In this document: positions 1 through 8,452 of the stretch, piece by piece
Layout of the letters: each line of letters starts with the position of its first letter
Position numbering within the stretch: position 1 is the first letter of the stretch
DNA from: Methylobacter sp.
GTDB taxonomy: Bacteria > Pseudomonadota > Gammaproteobacteria > Methylococcales > Methylomonadaceae
Reading direction: 5' to 3'
NCBI GenBank assembly: GCA_030679035.1
Contig: JAUXTH010000014.1
Location: 1 to 42,820 of the forward strand
DNA: 42,820 nucleotides
Program-made: the position numbers and the translations under genes
The notes under the pieces: generated by a model
Databases searched by the model: none
What the model was told of the DNA's origin: nothing
The model's input: only the letters and a program-made list of their open reading frames with translations

Positions 1-28
1 TGTTGTAGTGGTTGGATTGAACGGTTAA
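1..28 (+). other. possible 3' end of an upstream gene
   Basis: One forward frame is open from the window edge to a TAA at 26-28, reading VVVVGLNG then stop. A hairpin followed by T-rich DNA begins ten bases later, which is the layout expected after a gene end. Eight residues are too few to identify anything, and the reading could be accidental. Confidence 0.2.
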
Positions 29-37
29 TATACATGG

Positions 38-102
38 AAGCTGGCATTAAGATGGTTACGATGGTTTGGCGACTAAAGTTTTTCATCATGCCAGCTTTTT
101 CT
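38..102 (+). terminator. terminator-like inverted repeat
   Basis: AAGCTGGCAT at 38-47 pairs perfectly with ATGCCAGCTT at 88-97, and the right arm runs into a T-rich tract. The 40-base loop is long for a simple intrinsic terminator, so the function is tentative. The DNA from here to about 255 holds no supported gene. Confidence 0.35.
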
Positions 103-255
103 TTTTAATTCATTTGTTTATCGCTTAAGTAAGTGCCATTCTACTCTGACCCCAGTTATTACTAAATTAAGCGTTGTAGGAGCGAATTACAAATTAGATT
201 TTTTTTGTGCAGACATGCAAAATGTAAGGCCTGACCCCAATGACTCGCTCCAGCG

Positions 256-325
256 CTCATCTTTATACACAAGGATCTACGAGACACCGTCATCCCGGCA
301 GGGATTGCCGGGATCCAGAAGCCAT
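256..325. repeat. dispersed hairpin repeat, copy A
   Basis: The block contains a 9-bp stem (292-300 with 306-314, core CCCGGCA/TGCCGGG) after a TCATCTTT...GAGACACCGTCAT lead and before ATCCAG..GCCATGGAT. The same order of words recurs at 33847-33962, so this is one of at least two copies of a dispersed intergenic repeat in the window. A second small palindrome, GCTAAAAT/ATTTTAGC, follows near 359-385. Confidence 0.6.
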
Positions 326-441
326 GGATGGCCAAGCGCGCCAAGGTTTTTCGCGAAAGCTAAAATGGATCCATCCGATTTTAGCAGCGAAAGATGAAGA
401 ATGAATTTTGCTTGAAGGATTTGTTTAGCTTATTGGCAAAG

Positions 442-468
442 ACCGGCTAATTGATGACCCGGTTTTTT
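442..468 (+). terminator. terminator-like hairpin
   Basis: ACCGG (442-446) and CCGGT (459-463) can pair and are followed by a run of Ts on the plus strand. It sits just beyond the 3' end of the minus-strand toxin pseudogene, with no plus-strand gene before it, so its orientation is odd and its role unsure. Confidence 0.35.
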
Positions 469-473
469 CGCTA

Positions 474-771
474 TTAGCTACCGAACCGCTCTAGCCAACT
501 GCCCGGCTCACGATGTTGATGGAAGAATGAAACCACCAGCAATTCATTTGGGCTTGGCAGATAAATGAGTGTGTAAGGAAATTTACGAAATAGCACCCGA
601 TAAAAACATTCTTCAATGCGCAAATGCCCATACGGATTACGAAGCGCCGATGCAACCGCCGCGTCAAGCAGCACGAGCGAACTCAAATCCAAGCCCCTGT
701 GCTTTTGACTCATACCAAGCCTGAGCCTCCAGAAGCTCTTGCTCTGCCTCCGGACGGAGCACCACCTGCAT
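474..771 (-). pseudogene. RelE/ParE-family toxin, frameshifted
   Basis: This would be the toxin of a type II toxin-antitoxin pair, a small ribonuclease or gyrase poison of the RelE/ParE fold. Its ATG (771-769) overlaps the antitoxin stop by one base, as usual for such pairs. The first 36 residues (MQVVLRPEAEQELLEAQAWY...) read like a ParE N-terminus and stop at a TGA (666-664). The C-terminal half continues in the next frame (DAAVASALRNPYGH, then FPYTLIYLPS and HREPGSWLERF, typical of the family end). One extra base near 666-668 explains both halves: 298 bases equal 99 codons plus one. The intact length would be 98 residues, normal for ParE. A sequencing error cannot be excluded, but as read the toxin is broken. 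Confidence 0.8.
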
Positions 772-1004
772 TAAGTTCGATCGGAAAACAACTTAGCTCG
801 AACCAGTTCCCAGGGAACTGCTGAGGAAGGATCAGCACGGTGCTCAGCAACACGACGATGCAACTCAGCCTTTTGAGTTTGAGACAAGCCAAGAGCATCA
901 TCAGGTGCCTCCGCAGCAATACTGTCCCATATGTCCTCGACGAGCTGGATGCGTTCAGAAACAGACAGCTTCATATATTCAGTAGTGACGATAGAAGTAT
1001 GCAT
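771..1004 (-). CDS. addiction-module antitoxin (ParD-like, unstable antitoxin family)
   Basis: A 77-residue acidic, helical protein with the pattern LSVSERIQLVEDIWDSIA near the N-terminus and QKAELHRRVAEH..DP..AVPWE toward the end. This matches the short 'addiction module' antitoxin family usually encoded just upstream of a RelE/ParE toxin. It overlaps the start of the downstream toxin by one base (TAATG), so the two would be translationally coupled. The toxin partner is frameshifted, so this antitoxin may now be an orphan. The start at 1004 gives the usual spacing before the conserved LSVSERIQL segment; an ATG at 974 is an alternative. No strong ribosome binding site is visible at either. 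Confidence 0.75.
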   Translation of the reverse strand: MHTSIVTTEYMKLSVSERIQLVEDIWDSIAAEAPDDALGLSQTQKAELHRRVAEHRADPSSAVPWELVRAKLFSDRT

Positions 1005-1221
1005 GGAAGTATTATCAAGGCTAAAAATTTAACGAAAGTGATTAGGTCTAAAGTAAAATCCGCTTAAGCCATAGTATATGCCGCCTTCTTCGTACGATAC
1101 AAGCTGCATAGACGTTGCATTACGCGCTTTCCGATGTCGTTGAGATTCTAGTGGTGCGGCGCGCGATGCGCACCCTACGAGACTTTGGTGTCGTAGATGA
1201 ACGGAGAGAACTTTGTTTCCG

Positions 1222-1337
1222 ACCTCGTTCCCACGCGCTGCGTGGGAATGCGATATGGGACGCGCTGCGTCCTACGTTGAGATTCTCTGTATTTCGGCGT
1301 TTACAGGGACTTGCGGCGCAGCGCGCGGGAACGAGGT
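1222..1337. repeat. MITE-like element with 21-bp terminal inverted repeats
   Basis: Bases 1222-1242 (ACCTCGTTCCC-CGCTGCG) are repeated in reverse complement at 1317-1337 with one mismatch, bounding a 116-bp element. Inside lies a second palindrome, TTCCCACGC/GCGTGGGAA. The words GTTGAGATTCT occur both inside (about 1275) and outside (about 1138) the element. No coding capacity is visible. The surrounding 1005-1505 interval otherwise holds no supported gene. Confidence 0.6.
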
Positions 1338-1505
1338 AAACCCCTGTCTCGCTTGGAGATATTAACGTTCGAAATACACACTATTTTGCCACAGAGCCTA
1401 AATAGTAGAGCAAGATCACAATTTAATTATCATAAAACCCTTAAATCACGATAACATGCAGAGCTTTATAATCATTGGTTACTAAACCAAAGGAATCAGT
1501 GGACG

Positions 1506-3839
1506 ATGAAAGCGGTGAATGGCTTTTTTGCTTATCCTTCTAATCCAACCGAGATTGGAAATGTAATTGAAATGGCGCGAAATGAAGTTACACGCGTTGA
1601 AAATGGAAATGTTATTTCGACATGGAAGGCGCTAGATGTTGTTGGTCATTTTATTTCTGAGGCGGTTTTATCCGGAATAGATGACAATGATTTCCTGCTC
1701 GCCGATATATCGAAGTTAAACTTTAATGTTACCTATGAAATAGGCTATGCAATTGGGAAAGCAAAACGAGTTTTGCTGACGAAGAATAAGAGCCTCGTTA
1801 CTGGTGGGCCAACAATTCAGGATGTTGGCATTTTTGATACACTCGGATTTAGTGAATATGTTAACTCCAAGGAACTGGCAGGTTTTATATCAAAGGCTGG
1901 AAAACTCAATCCCCTTGATGTTTCCTCATCGGTAAACCAAAAAGCCCCCATCTACCTGCTAGACACGGCATACAAAACCGATTGGTCTATCCGCATTGTG
2001 TCTCGGATTAAAAAGGCAGGATATATATATCGGTCATTTGATCCCAATGAAACCCCCAGACTGTCTGCCTACGATGCTATTTCGCAAGTTTCACAATCAT
2101 ATGGAATTGTCGTTCCTTTACTATCTTCGACAGATGCGGGTTGCGAAGTACATAATTTACGAGGCGCATTCATCGCAGGCTTGGCCGATGGAATGAGAAA
2201 GGCATTATGCATCATTCAGAATGGAGATGATCCTGTACCATTAGACTACAGAGATTTCGTCAATGTTTCATATCATACGGATGATGTTAATAAAATAATC
2301 GGTAAGTTTGCTAGTAAGGTGGCAAAAGCGTTCCAACAAATAGATTCCAGTAAAAGAGCTCCAGAGCGATCATTTCTTAAAGGTCTAAACCTTGGAGCGA
2401 CGTCTGCCGAGAATGAGATGCGGGATCTTGAAAAGTATTATCTCGAAACGGATCAATATTTAAAATCATTGCGTGGAGAAGCTCACCTGGTTGTCGGTAG
2501 AAAGGGATCTGGTAAATCAGCAATATTTTTACAAATCAGGGATAAAGAAAGGGAGAAGAACAGAAGCAAGAATATTGTTCTTGATTTAAAGCCGGACGGA
2601 TACAAGCTTGTCAAATTCAAAGAGCAAATGCTGAGTTTTCTACAAGAGGGAACATATCAACACACCATTACAGCATTTTGGGAATATGTTCTGCTTTTGG
2701 AAATTTGCTACAAGATCTTGGAAAAAGATAAACAGCGACACATACATGACCACATGCTTTTCGAGAAGTATCGTGAGTTAGCGATTTTATATAATACTGA
2801 GGAGTATGATCCAGAAGGTGATTTTTCTGAACGGATGTCCGGCCTCATGAAAAAGATATATTTGGAATATCAAGCAAGGTACAAAGGTGAGGAGAAAGTG
2901 AGACTTTCATCGGCCCAAGTCACCGAATTACTTTTCAAGCATGATGTGAAGAAGCTTACGGAACAATTGATCGCCTATATGGAGCGCAAAGGGAGTCTTT
3001 GGCTGTTGTTTGATAATATTGACAAAGGTTGGCCAACTTCGGGTTTAGAGCATGAAGATCTTCTCATTATTCGTGCTCTAATCGACGCTACAAGAAAAAT
3101 AGAACAAAAATTTTCCAGAAGTGGCTTAATCGTTAATACTGTTGTGTTTCTGCGCAACGATGTGTATGAACTGTTAGTCCGAGAAACCTCTGACCGAGGC
3201 AAGGAAGCCAGTGTTATTCTGGATTGGACCGACCCAGATTTACTGCGAGAGCTAGTAAGATTACGCATTGTTTCCAATAATCTTGACGAGGATATGACTT
3301 TTCAATCTGCGTGGATGAAGATTTTTACAAGTCATTATCGTGGTGAAGAGACATCGCAGTTTTTGATAGAAAGGTCATTAATGCGACCAAGATTCCTCTT
3401 GAACCTCATCAATCAGTGTAAAAGCTTTGCAATAAACCTAAATCATGAAATTATTGAAGAGCAGGATATCGAGAAAGGATTTGCAGCATACTCATCGGAT
3501 TTGCTGCTTGATATAGGCTATGAACTAAAAGACATTTCCTCAAATTCAGACGGGGTATTGTATTCATTTATAGATTGCAAAGGGGAAATGTCAGAAGAAT
3601 GTGCAAAAGTATTACTAAGTGAGTTTGGGCTGAACGATGAATTAGTGAATAGAATATTTGATCTTCTATTGTGGTACGGATTCCTAGGCATCAAGGTAAA
3701 TTCAGATGATGTTAAGTTCATTTATGACTTCAACTACAACATGCGGTTAATGGAAGGCATTATACGCAAAGGCAGAAACTCGATTAATTTTGTAATTAAT
3801 CAGGCGTTTTGGCCTTCACTGATGATAAAAAATGCATAA
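1506..3839 (+). CDS. P-loop ATPase (Sll1717-like) with two N-terminal TIR/deoxyribosyltransferase-like domains
   Basis: A 777-residue multidomain protein. Residues 1-125 resemble nucleotide-processing TIR/nucleoside 2-deoxyribosyltransferase-like folds: FFAYPSNP at the start, then LADIS (D67), NVTYEIGYAIG (E78 in the usual catalytic-Glu place) and a VLLT strand. Residues 148-280 look like a second such domain (IYLLDTA, GIVVPLLSS, CEVHNLRGAFIAGLADG). From about 290 an ATPase follows: Walker A GRKGSGKS at 331-338, Walker B-like LLFDNID at 500-506, and a RPRFLLNLIN segment as in the Sll1717 family of P-loop ATPases. The C-terminal 150 residues are helical or winged-helix-like. It stands alone, is visibly more A+T-rich than the metabolic genes, and is bordered by repeats and toxin-antitoxin genes. 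A defence role (nucleotide- or NAD-depleting effector gated by an NTPase) is my inference. An AAAGGA lies 11 bases before the ATG. Confidence 0.7.
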   Translation: MKAVNGFFAYPSNPTEIGNVIEMARNEVTRVENGNVISTWKALDVVGHFISEAVLSGIDDNDFLLADISKLNFNVTYEIGYAIGKAKRVLLTKNKSLVTGGPTIQDVGIFDTLGFSEYVNSKELAGFISKAGKLNPLDVSSSVNQKAPIYLLDTAYKTDWSIRIVSRIKKAGYIYRSFDPNETPRLSAYDAISQVSQSYGIVVPLLSSTDAGCEVHNLRGAFIAGLADGMRKALCIIQNGDDPVPLDYRDFVNVSYHTDDVNKIIGKFASKVAKAFQQIDSSKRAPERSFLKGLNLGATSAENEMRDLEKYYLETDQYLKSLRGEAHLVVGRKGSGKSAIFLQIRDKEREKNRSKNIVLDLKPDGYKLVKFKEQMLSFLQEGTYQHTITAFWEYVLLLEICYKILEKDKQRHIHDHMLFEKYRELAILYNTEEYDPEGDFSERMSGLMKKIYLEYQARYKGEEKVRLSSAQVTELLFKHDVKKLTEQLIAYMERKGSLWLLFDNIDKGWPTSGLEHEDLLIIRALIDATRKIEQKFSRSGLIVNTVVFLRNDVYELLVRETSDRGKEASVILDWTDPDLLRELVRLRIVSNNLDEDMTFQSAWMKIFTSHYRGEETSQFLIERSLMRPRFLLNLINQCKSFAINLNHEIIEEQDIEKGFAAYSSDLLLDIGYELKDISSNSDGVLYSFIDCKGEMSEECAKVLLSEFGLNDELVNRIFDLLLWYGFLGIKVNSDDVKFIYDFNYNMRLMEGIIRKGRNSINFVINQAFWPSLMIKNA

Positions 3840-3992
3840 TTAAGTCGGGTAAGATGAGGGCAAGCAGCATCAGCTCTTCCCCAGATTCACGCTGAATATC
3901 AAGGACAAGCCTCGTAGATCTGGCAACAGCTTTTTCGTTGCCCGACTATTAGCGCATCTCATTGTCGGGCATAAACAGCATGTCCGACTTAA
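3840..3992. repeat. structured intergenic element with short inverted ends
   Basis: TTAAGTCGG (3840-3848) starts directly after the stop codon of the ATPase gene and is matched by CCGACTTAA at 3984-3992. Inside, GCCCGAC (3940-3946) pairs with GTCGGGC (3964-3970). The nested arrangement of the same GTCGG words suggests a small repeat element or a folded 3' end. There is no T-run, so it is not a classical terminator. The rest of the gap before the next gene holds nothing I recognise. Confidence 0.45.
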
Positions 3993-4038
3993 GAAACTGT
4001 TGAAATAACATCTACCAAAACTTCAAATCCCATTAACC

Positions 4039-5394
4039 ATGCCGCAAAACAAAACAATCCCAAAAATCAAAGCCGAATTCTTATTAGGCAACTTACGCCA
4101 GATGAAAGCCAATCCATTCCAAGCGCTTTGTGACTGGCAGCGTGATTATGGCGATTTAGTGAGTTTCAGATTGGCGATTCGCCATTTTTATTTAATCAGC
4201 CACCCAAAGCTTATCGAACAGGCTTTAATCAAACAAAGCGATGTCTTTGTCAAAATGTATGATCCTAAAAAACCAACCGGTCTGGGATTGGTGTTAGGGC
4301 AAGGGTTAGTGACCAGTCAGGGCGAGTTATGGCAAAGACAACGGCGCCTAATGCAGCCGGTTTTCCAGAGGAGTAATTTGGCATCTTTACTCCCGCAAAT
4401 TGTCACTGCCGGAAATAACTTATTAGCCAGATGGCGGCTATTAGGCTATGGGGCTCAAGTTAATCTCGCTGATGAAATGATGCAGGTAACGCTGGAAGTG
4501 ATCACTCAAACCATGTTCAGCACCAGCGTCCTCGATAAAATTGAATACATTGCTCCTGCTTTAGACACGCTGCTCCGGTATGCGGCCAAATCGGTCATGA
4601 ATCCTTTACGCATGCCGTTATTTATACCCACTAAAGCCAATAGGGAATTCAATAAGGCGAGCGCCCTATTGGATGATCTTATTTACGGGATCATCGAGCA
4701 ACGCCGCGCCCAACCAGCAGCGCACAACGATTTGTTGGATATGTTGCTGAACGCAAGCGACGACAAGGGCGAACTTATGTCCGACAAACAGATTCGCGAT
4801 GAAGTCATTACCATTTTCAGCGCAGGCCACGAAACCACCGCCAACTTGTTAACCTGGACGCTGTATTTACTGGCCCGCCATCCCGATGTACTGGCTAAGT
4901 TGCGTCAAGAACTCGATACCTTAGTGCAAGGCAAAATCCCAACAGCAGAAGACTTGCAACAACTTGTCTATACCAGAGCGGTACTGAACGAATCGATGCG
5001 CCTGCGCCCGCCTGTCGGCATTATGATGCGCCGGATCAGCAAAGATACCGAACTTGATGGCTATTTATTAAAACAAGGCAGACTGGTGATTTTCAGTATT
5101 TACAACATTCACCATCACCCGGATTTCTGGCAGCAGCCTGAACAGTTCGATCCCGAACGCTTTTTAAGCGCTGAAAATCGCCGATTTTCATTCATGCCGT
5201 TTGGAACGGGGGAACGCATCTGTATCGGCAATCATTTTGCGTTACTGGAAAGCCAGCTTTTGTTGAGCATGATTATTCAGAATTTTGATTTACAGTTGCT
5301 TAATACGGATGAAGCCGAGATTGAAATGGCGGTGACGCTGAAGCCGAAGGGTGGGGTTCCGGCGAAGTTAGTCGTTCGAAGCAGACATCATTAG
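4039..5394 (+). CDS. cytochrome P450
   Basis: A 451-residue soluble bacterial P450, a haem-thiolate monooxygenase that inserts one oxygen atom into an organic substrate using electrons from a separate redox partner. Seen in the sequence: the I-helix oxygen-activation motif AGHETT (residues 262-267), the K-helix ExxR as ESMR (E318, R321), and the haem-binding loop FGTGERICIG with the cysteine ligand at C395. No N-terminal membrane anchor is seen; the start PQNKTIPKIKAEFLLGN leads straight into the proline-rich entry region. Length is normal. No ferredoxin or reductase gene is adjacent, so partner and substrate are unknown. There is no clear ribosome binding site before the chosen ATG. It converges on a mazEF-type pair, in the accessory part of the window. 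Confidence 0.93.
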   Translation: MPQNKTIPKIKAEFLLGNLRQMKANPFQALCDWQRDYGDLVSFRLAIRHFYLISHPKLIEQALIKQSDVFVKMYDPKKPTGLGLVLGQGLVTSQGELWQRQRRLMQPVFQRSNLASLLPQIVTAGNNLLARWRLLGYGAQVNLADEMMQVTLEVITQTMFSTSVLDKIEYIAPALDTLLRYAAKSVMNPLRMPLFIPTKANREFNKASALLDDLIYGIIEQRRAQPAAHNDLLDMLLNASDDKGELMSDKQIRDEVITIFSAGHETTANLLTWTLYLLARHPDVLAKLRQELDTLVQGKIPTAEDLQQLVYTRAVLNESMRLRPPVGIMMRRISKDTELDGYLLKQGRLVIFSIYNIHHHPDFWQQPEQFDPERFLSAENRRFSFMPFGTGERICIGNHFALLESQLLLSMIIQNFDLQLLNTDEAEIEMAVTLKPKGGVPAKLVVRSRHH

Positions 5395-5413
5395 TTGCGC
5401 TGATCAGTTGAAT

Positions 5414-5734
5414 CTAAAACTCAAACATATCAACCAAAGTTGATGAAATCATTTTTTGTGCTTTAGCATCTATAGTCCCGAGCTTTTTAACCAGCCTGGA
5501 CTTATCGACCGCCCGTAATTGATCCAGCAAAACCAGCCCGGTCTTATCCTGAAACTGAAGCTCAACTCTTGAGGGCGCATGAAATCCTTTGGTAGTCATC
5601 GGGGCGATTAAAACGGTTTTCAGGCAATTCATTTCATTGGGTGAAACGATGACGCAGGGCCTGGTTTTTTTAATTTCACTGCCAATAGCCGGATCAAGTT
5701 CGATCAGATAAACGTCAAATCGTTTAACTACCAT
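5414..5734 (-). CDS. MazF/PemK-family toxin (endoribonuclease)
   Basis: A 106-residue protein of the MazF/PemK/CcdB fold, normally a sequence-specific mRNA interferase held inactive by its antitoxin. It shows the family's RFDVYLIELDP opening, EIKKTRPCVIVSP, a central LIAPMTTKG strand, and the LVLLDQLRAVDK segment. The ATG at 5734 is preferred because GGAGAGG lies seven bases upstream; a GTG at 5740 would add two residues. Its start overlaps the end of the antitoxin gene, so the two are one translationally coupled unit. No break is seen. It probably stabilises this accessory region or acts under stress. Confidence 0.88.
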   Translation of the reverse strand: MVVKRFDVYLIELDPAIGSEIKKTRPCVIVSPNEMNCLKTVLIAPMTTKGFHAPSRVELQFQDKTGLVLLDQLRAVDKSRLVKKLGTIDAKAQKMISSTLVDMFEF

Positions 5735-5994
5735 TCCCACGCCTCTCCGGTAGGAAGTTCCGCGCTATGATCAAGATTGCTATGGGTTTTGTTAAAATCT
5801 TGCTCAATTTGAGCCGCTGTAATGCTTTTGAATTGCTCTTCCCAGCCTTGTCTGGTTTTTTTTGTCGGGGTGATTAATAAGCCGTTATCTACAACGTGAA
5901 TTTCAAATTCTTTATCTTGAAGATTGGCTTGTTTAATAAGCGGTTGCGGAATCCTGATACCTTGAGAATTTCCTATTTTGATTAAATGCGCCAT
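5728..5994 (-). CDS. MazE-like antitoxin (AbrB/SpoVT domain)
   Basis: An 88-residue partner of the downstream toxin. Residues 1-45 form a swapped-hairpin AbrB DNA-binding domain (HLIKIGNSQGIRIPQPLI, then EIHVVDNGLLITP). The C-terminal 40 residues are acidic and probably disordered, the part that threads into the toxin in MazEF complexes. Such antitoxins bind the promoter of their own operon, so autorepression is expected from the family rather than seen here. Its stop lies seven bases inside the toxin start region, giving a compact two-gene operon. TCCTCTTAG reads on the plus strand just before the start, giving a GAGGA ribosome binding site. Confidence 0.87.
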   Translation of the reverse strand: MAHLIKIGNSQGIRIPQPLIKQANLQDKEFEIHVVDNGLLITPTKKTRQGWEEQFKSITAAQIEQDFNKTHSNLDHSAELPTGEAWEW

Positions 5995-6080
5995 ATTTGA
6001 CTCCTCTTAGTCCCTAATAAAATATAGCTACATTGTAATTACTTTCAAAGTCAGCAGTCAAATAGTCCTGTTAGCGCAAA

Positions 6081-6110
6081 AAAAAGCCCATCATAAAGAC
6101 GGGCTTTTTT
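6081..6110 (-). terminator. bidirectional intrinsic terminator after ilvC
   Basis: AAAAAGCCC (6081-6089) pairs with GGGCTTTTT (6101-6109), giving T-runs on both strands. It lies between the end of ilvC and the promoter side of the mazEF-type pair and most likely ends the ilv operon. Confidence 0.8.
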
Positions 6111-6150
6111 AACGTTTAAACTGACTATAAATTTATACCCCTCATCCCAA

Positions 6151-6172
6151 CCTTCTCCCTCAAGGGAGAAGG
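6151..6172. repeat. palindrome CCTTCTCCCT/AGGGAGAAGG
   Basis: A 10-bp perfect inverted repeat with a two-base loop, preceded by CCCCTCATCCCAA. Short palindromes of this wording are frequent intergenic repeats in many bacterial genomes. It may add to termination after ilvC. Confidence 0.55.
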
Positions 6173-6201
6173 AGCATGTGCTTACGGAAGAGGGAATAAG
6201 G

Positions 6202-7257
<1,056 letters not shown>

Positions 7258-7295
7258 TTACTTTTTAGTTATCGGATCGCGTCTCTACACCGATG

Positions 7296-7925
7296 TTATT
7301 CCTTAGCCCACGTTTCAAAGACTTCGGTCAATTCACACGCCAACTCAGGGAATAAATGTGGCGTGGCAATATCGTCACCGGTATACATGTGTTTAAGCTG
7401 GTAGCGTTTATTTTCGTCCAATACAAACTGATGGATGGCTTGTTCTTCAGGATAAACAATCCAGTATTCGGTAACTCCGCTCTCTTGATACAAGTCATAT
7501 TTAATGTTCATATCCCGCTTGGCGTTACTTTTTGACAGGATTTCAATAATCCAATCGGGCGCACCATTACAGCCTTGTATATCCAGAATTTCAGGGTTGC
7601 AAATAACACACAAATCCGGCTGCACTACCGTATGTATGTCTTGACTGGCTAAAACGGATTTTTTACGGTCATACAAACGGACATCAAATGGCGCGACATA
7701 AACACGACATTTTTTATGCTTAAAAAAAACGGATAATAAGCCTGTTAGGTTTACAGCAATGTCTTGATGATACACATTCGGCGCAGGCGACATCAACATG
7801 ATTTTGCCTTTAATTAATTCAAGGGCATCATCAAATTTCCAGGTTATATAATCGGCATAGCTATAAGTCCGGTTTAAATCCAATTGCGATAATTCGGTAA
7901 TTTTAGCCATTTGATTAAACCTCAT
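7296..7925 (-). CDS. Uma2-family (DUF820) putative nuclease
   Basis: A 209-residue protein of the Uma2 family, a restriction-endonuclease-like (PD-(D/E)xK) fold of unclear biological role that is abundant in cyanobacteria and some proteobacteria. The family pattern is visible: TYSYADYITW and ALELIKGKIMLMSPAP near the start, then QPDLCVIC with the first catalytic Asp, and PDWIIEILS with the second acid, followed by KRDMNIKYDLYQESGVTEYWIV. The active-site residues seem intact. It lies between ilvH and ilvC, an unusual place, and could be cotranscribed with them or be a later insertion. An internal ATG at 7910 (MAKITELSQ) is an alternative start. Confidence 0.85.
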   Translation of the reverse strand: MRFNQMAKITELSQLDLNRTYSYADYITWKFDDALELIKGKIMLMSPAPNVYHQDIAVNLTGLLSVFFKHKKCRVYVAPFDVRLYDRKKSVLASQDIHTVVQPDLCVICNPEILDIQGCNGAPDWIIEILSKSNAKRDMNIKYDLYQESGVTEYWIVYPEEQAIHQFVLDENKRYQLKHMYTGDDIATPHLFPELACELTEVFETWAKE

Positions 7926-7960
7926 TCATGAAAGTAGAAAACGGTCTCAATGCCGCCAAC

Positions 7961-8452
7961 TTACAAATGCAGCCCTTTTTCGCCTCTTGAAATGCCTGTC
8001 GGCCCGGAGCGAACCACTTCAATAATGGTGTCACCATCGATAGCGGCGATAAACGCATCCAGTTTGCTGGAAGGGCCGGTCATTTCCACGACATAAGTGG
8101 TCGGCGTGACATCGATAATCTTGCCGCGAAATATAGCCGCTATGCCTCTGATTTCTTCGCGGGTGTGTTCGGTGGTTCTGATCTTGACCATCATCAGTTC
8201 CCGTTCAATATGATCGGATTCAGCCAAGTCTATCAGCTTAACCACATCAATCAGCTTGTTCAGCTGCTTGGTGATTTGCTCGATAATGTCATCGCTGCCG
8301 CGGGTGACCAGGGTCATCCGCGACAGACTTGGATCTTCAGTCGGCGCGACAGTCAATGATTCGATATTGTAGCCGCGCGCGGAAAACAAGCCCGCCACCC
8401 GCGATAACGCACCTGATTCATTTTCAATCAGGATAGAAATAATATGTCTCAT
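7961..8452 (-). CDS. ilvH: acetolactate synthase small (regulatory) subunit
   Basis: Regulatory subunit of acetohydroxyacid synthase; it stimulates the catalytic subunit and confers valine feedback inhibition. The 163 residues start with an ACT domain (RHIISILIENESGALSRVAG, then YNIESLTVAPTEDPSLSRMT), followed by the C-terminal subunit-association domain (REEIRGIAAIFRGKIIDV, TGPSSKLDAFI). Length is standard for IlvH. Its ATG overlaps the stop of the catalytic subunit by one base, so the two are translationally coupled in the expected 1:1 arrangement. Confidence 0.96.
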   Translation of the reverse strand: MRHIISILIENESGALSRVAGLFSARGYNIESLTVAPTEDPSLSRMTLVTRGSDDIIEQITKQLNKLIDVVKLIDLAESDHIERELMMVKIRTTEHTREEIRGIAAIFRGKIIDVTPTTYVVEMTGPSSKLDAFIAAIDGDTIIEVVRSGPTGISRGEKGLHL

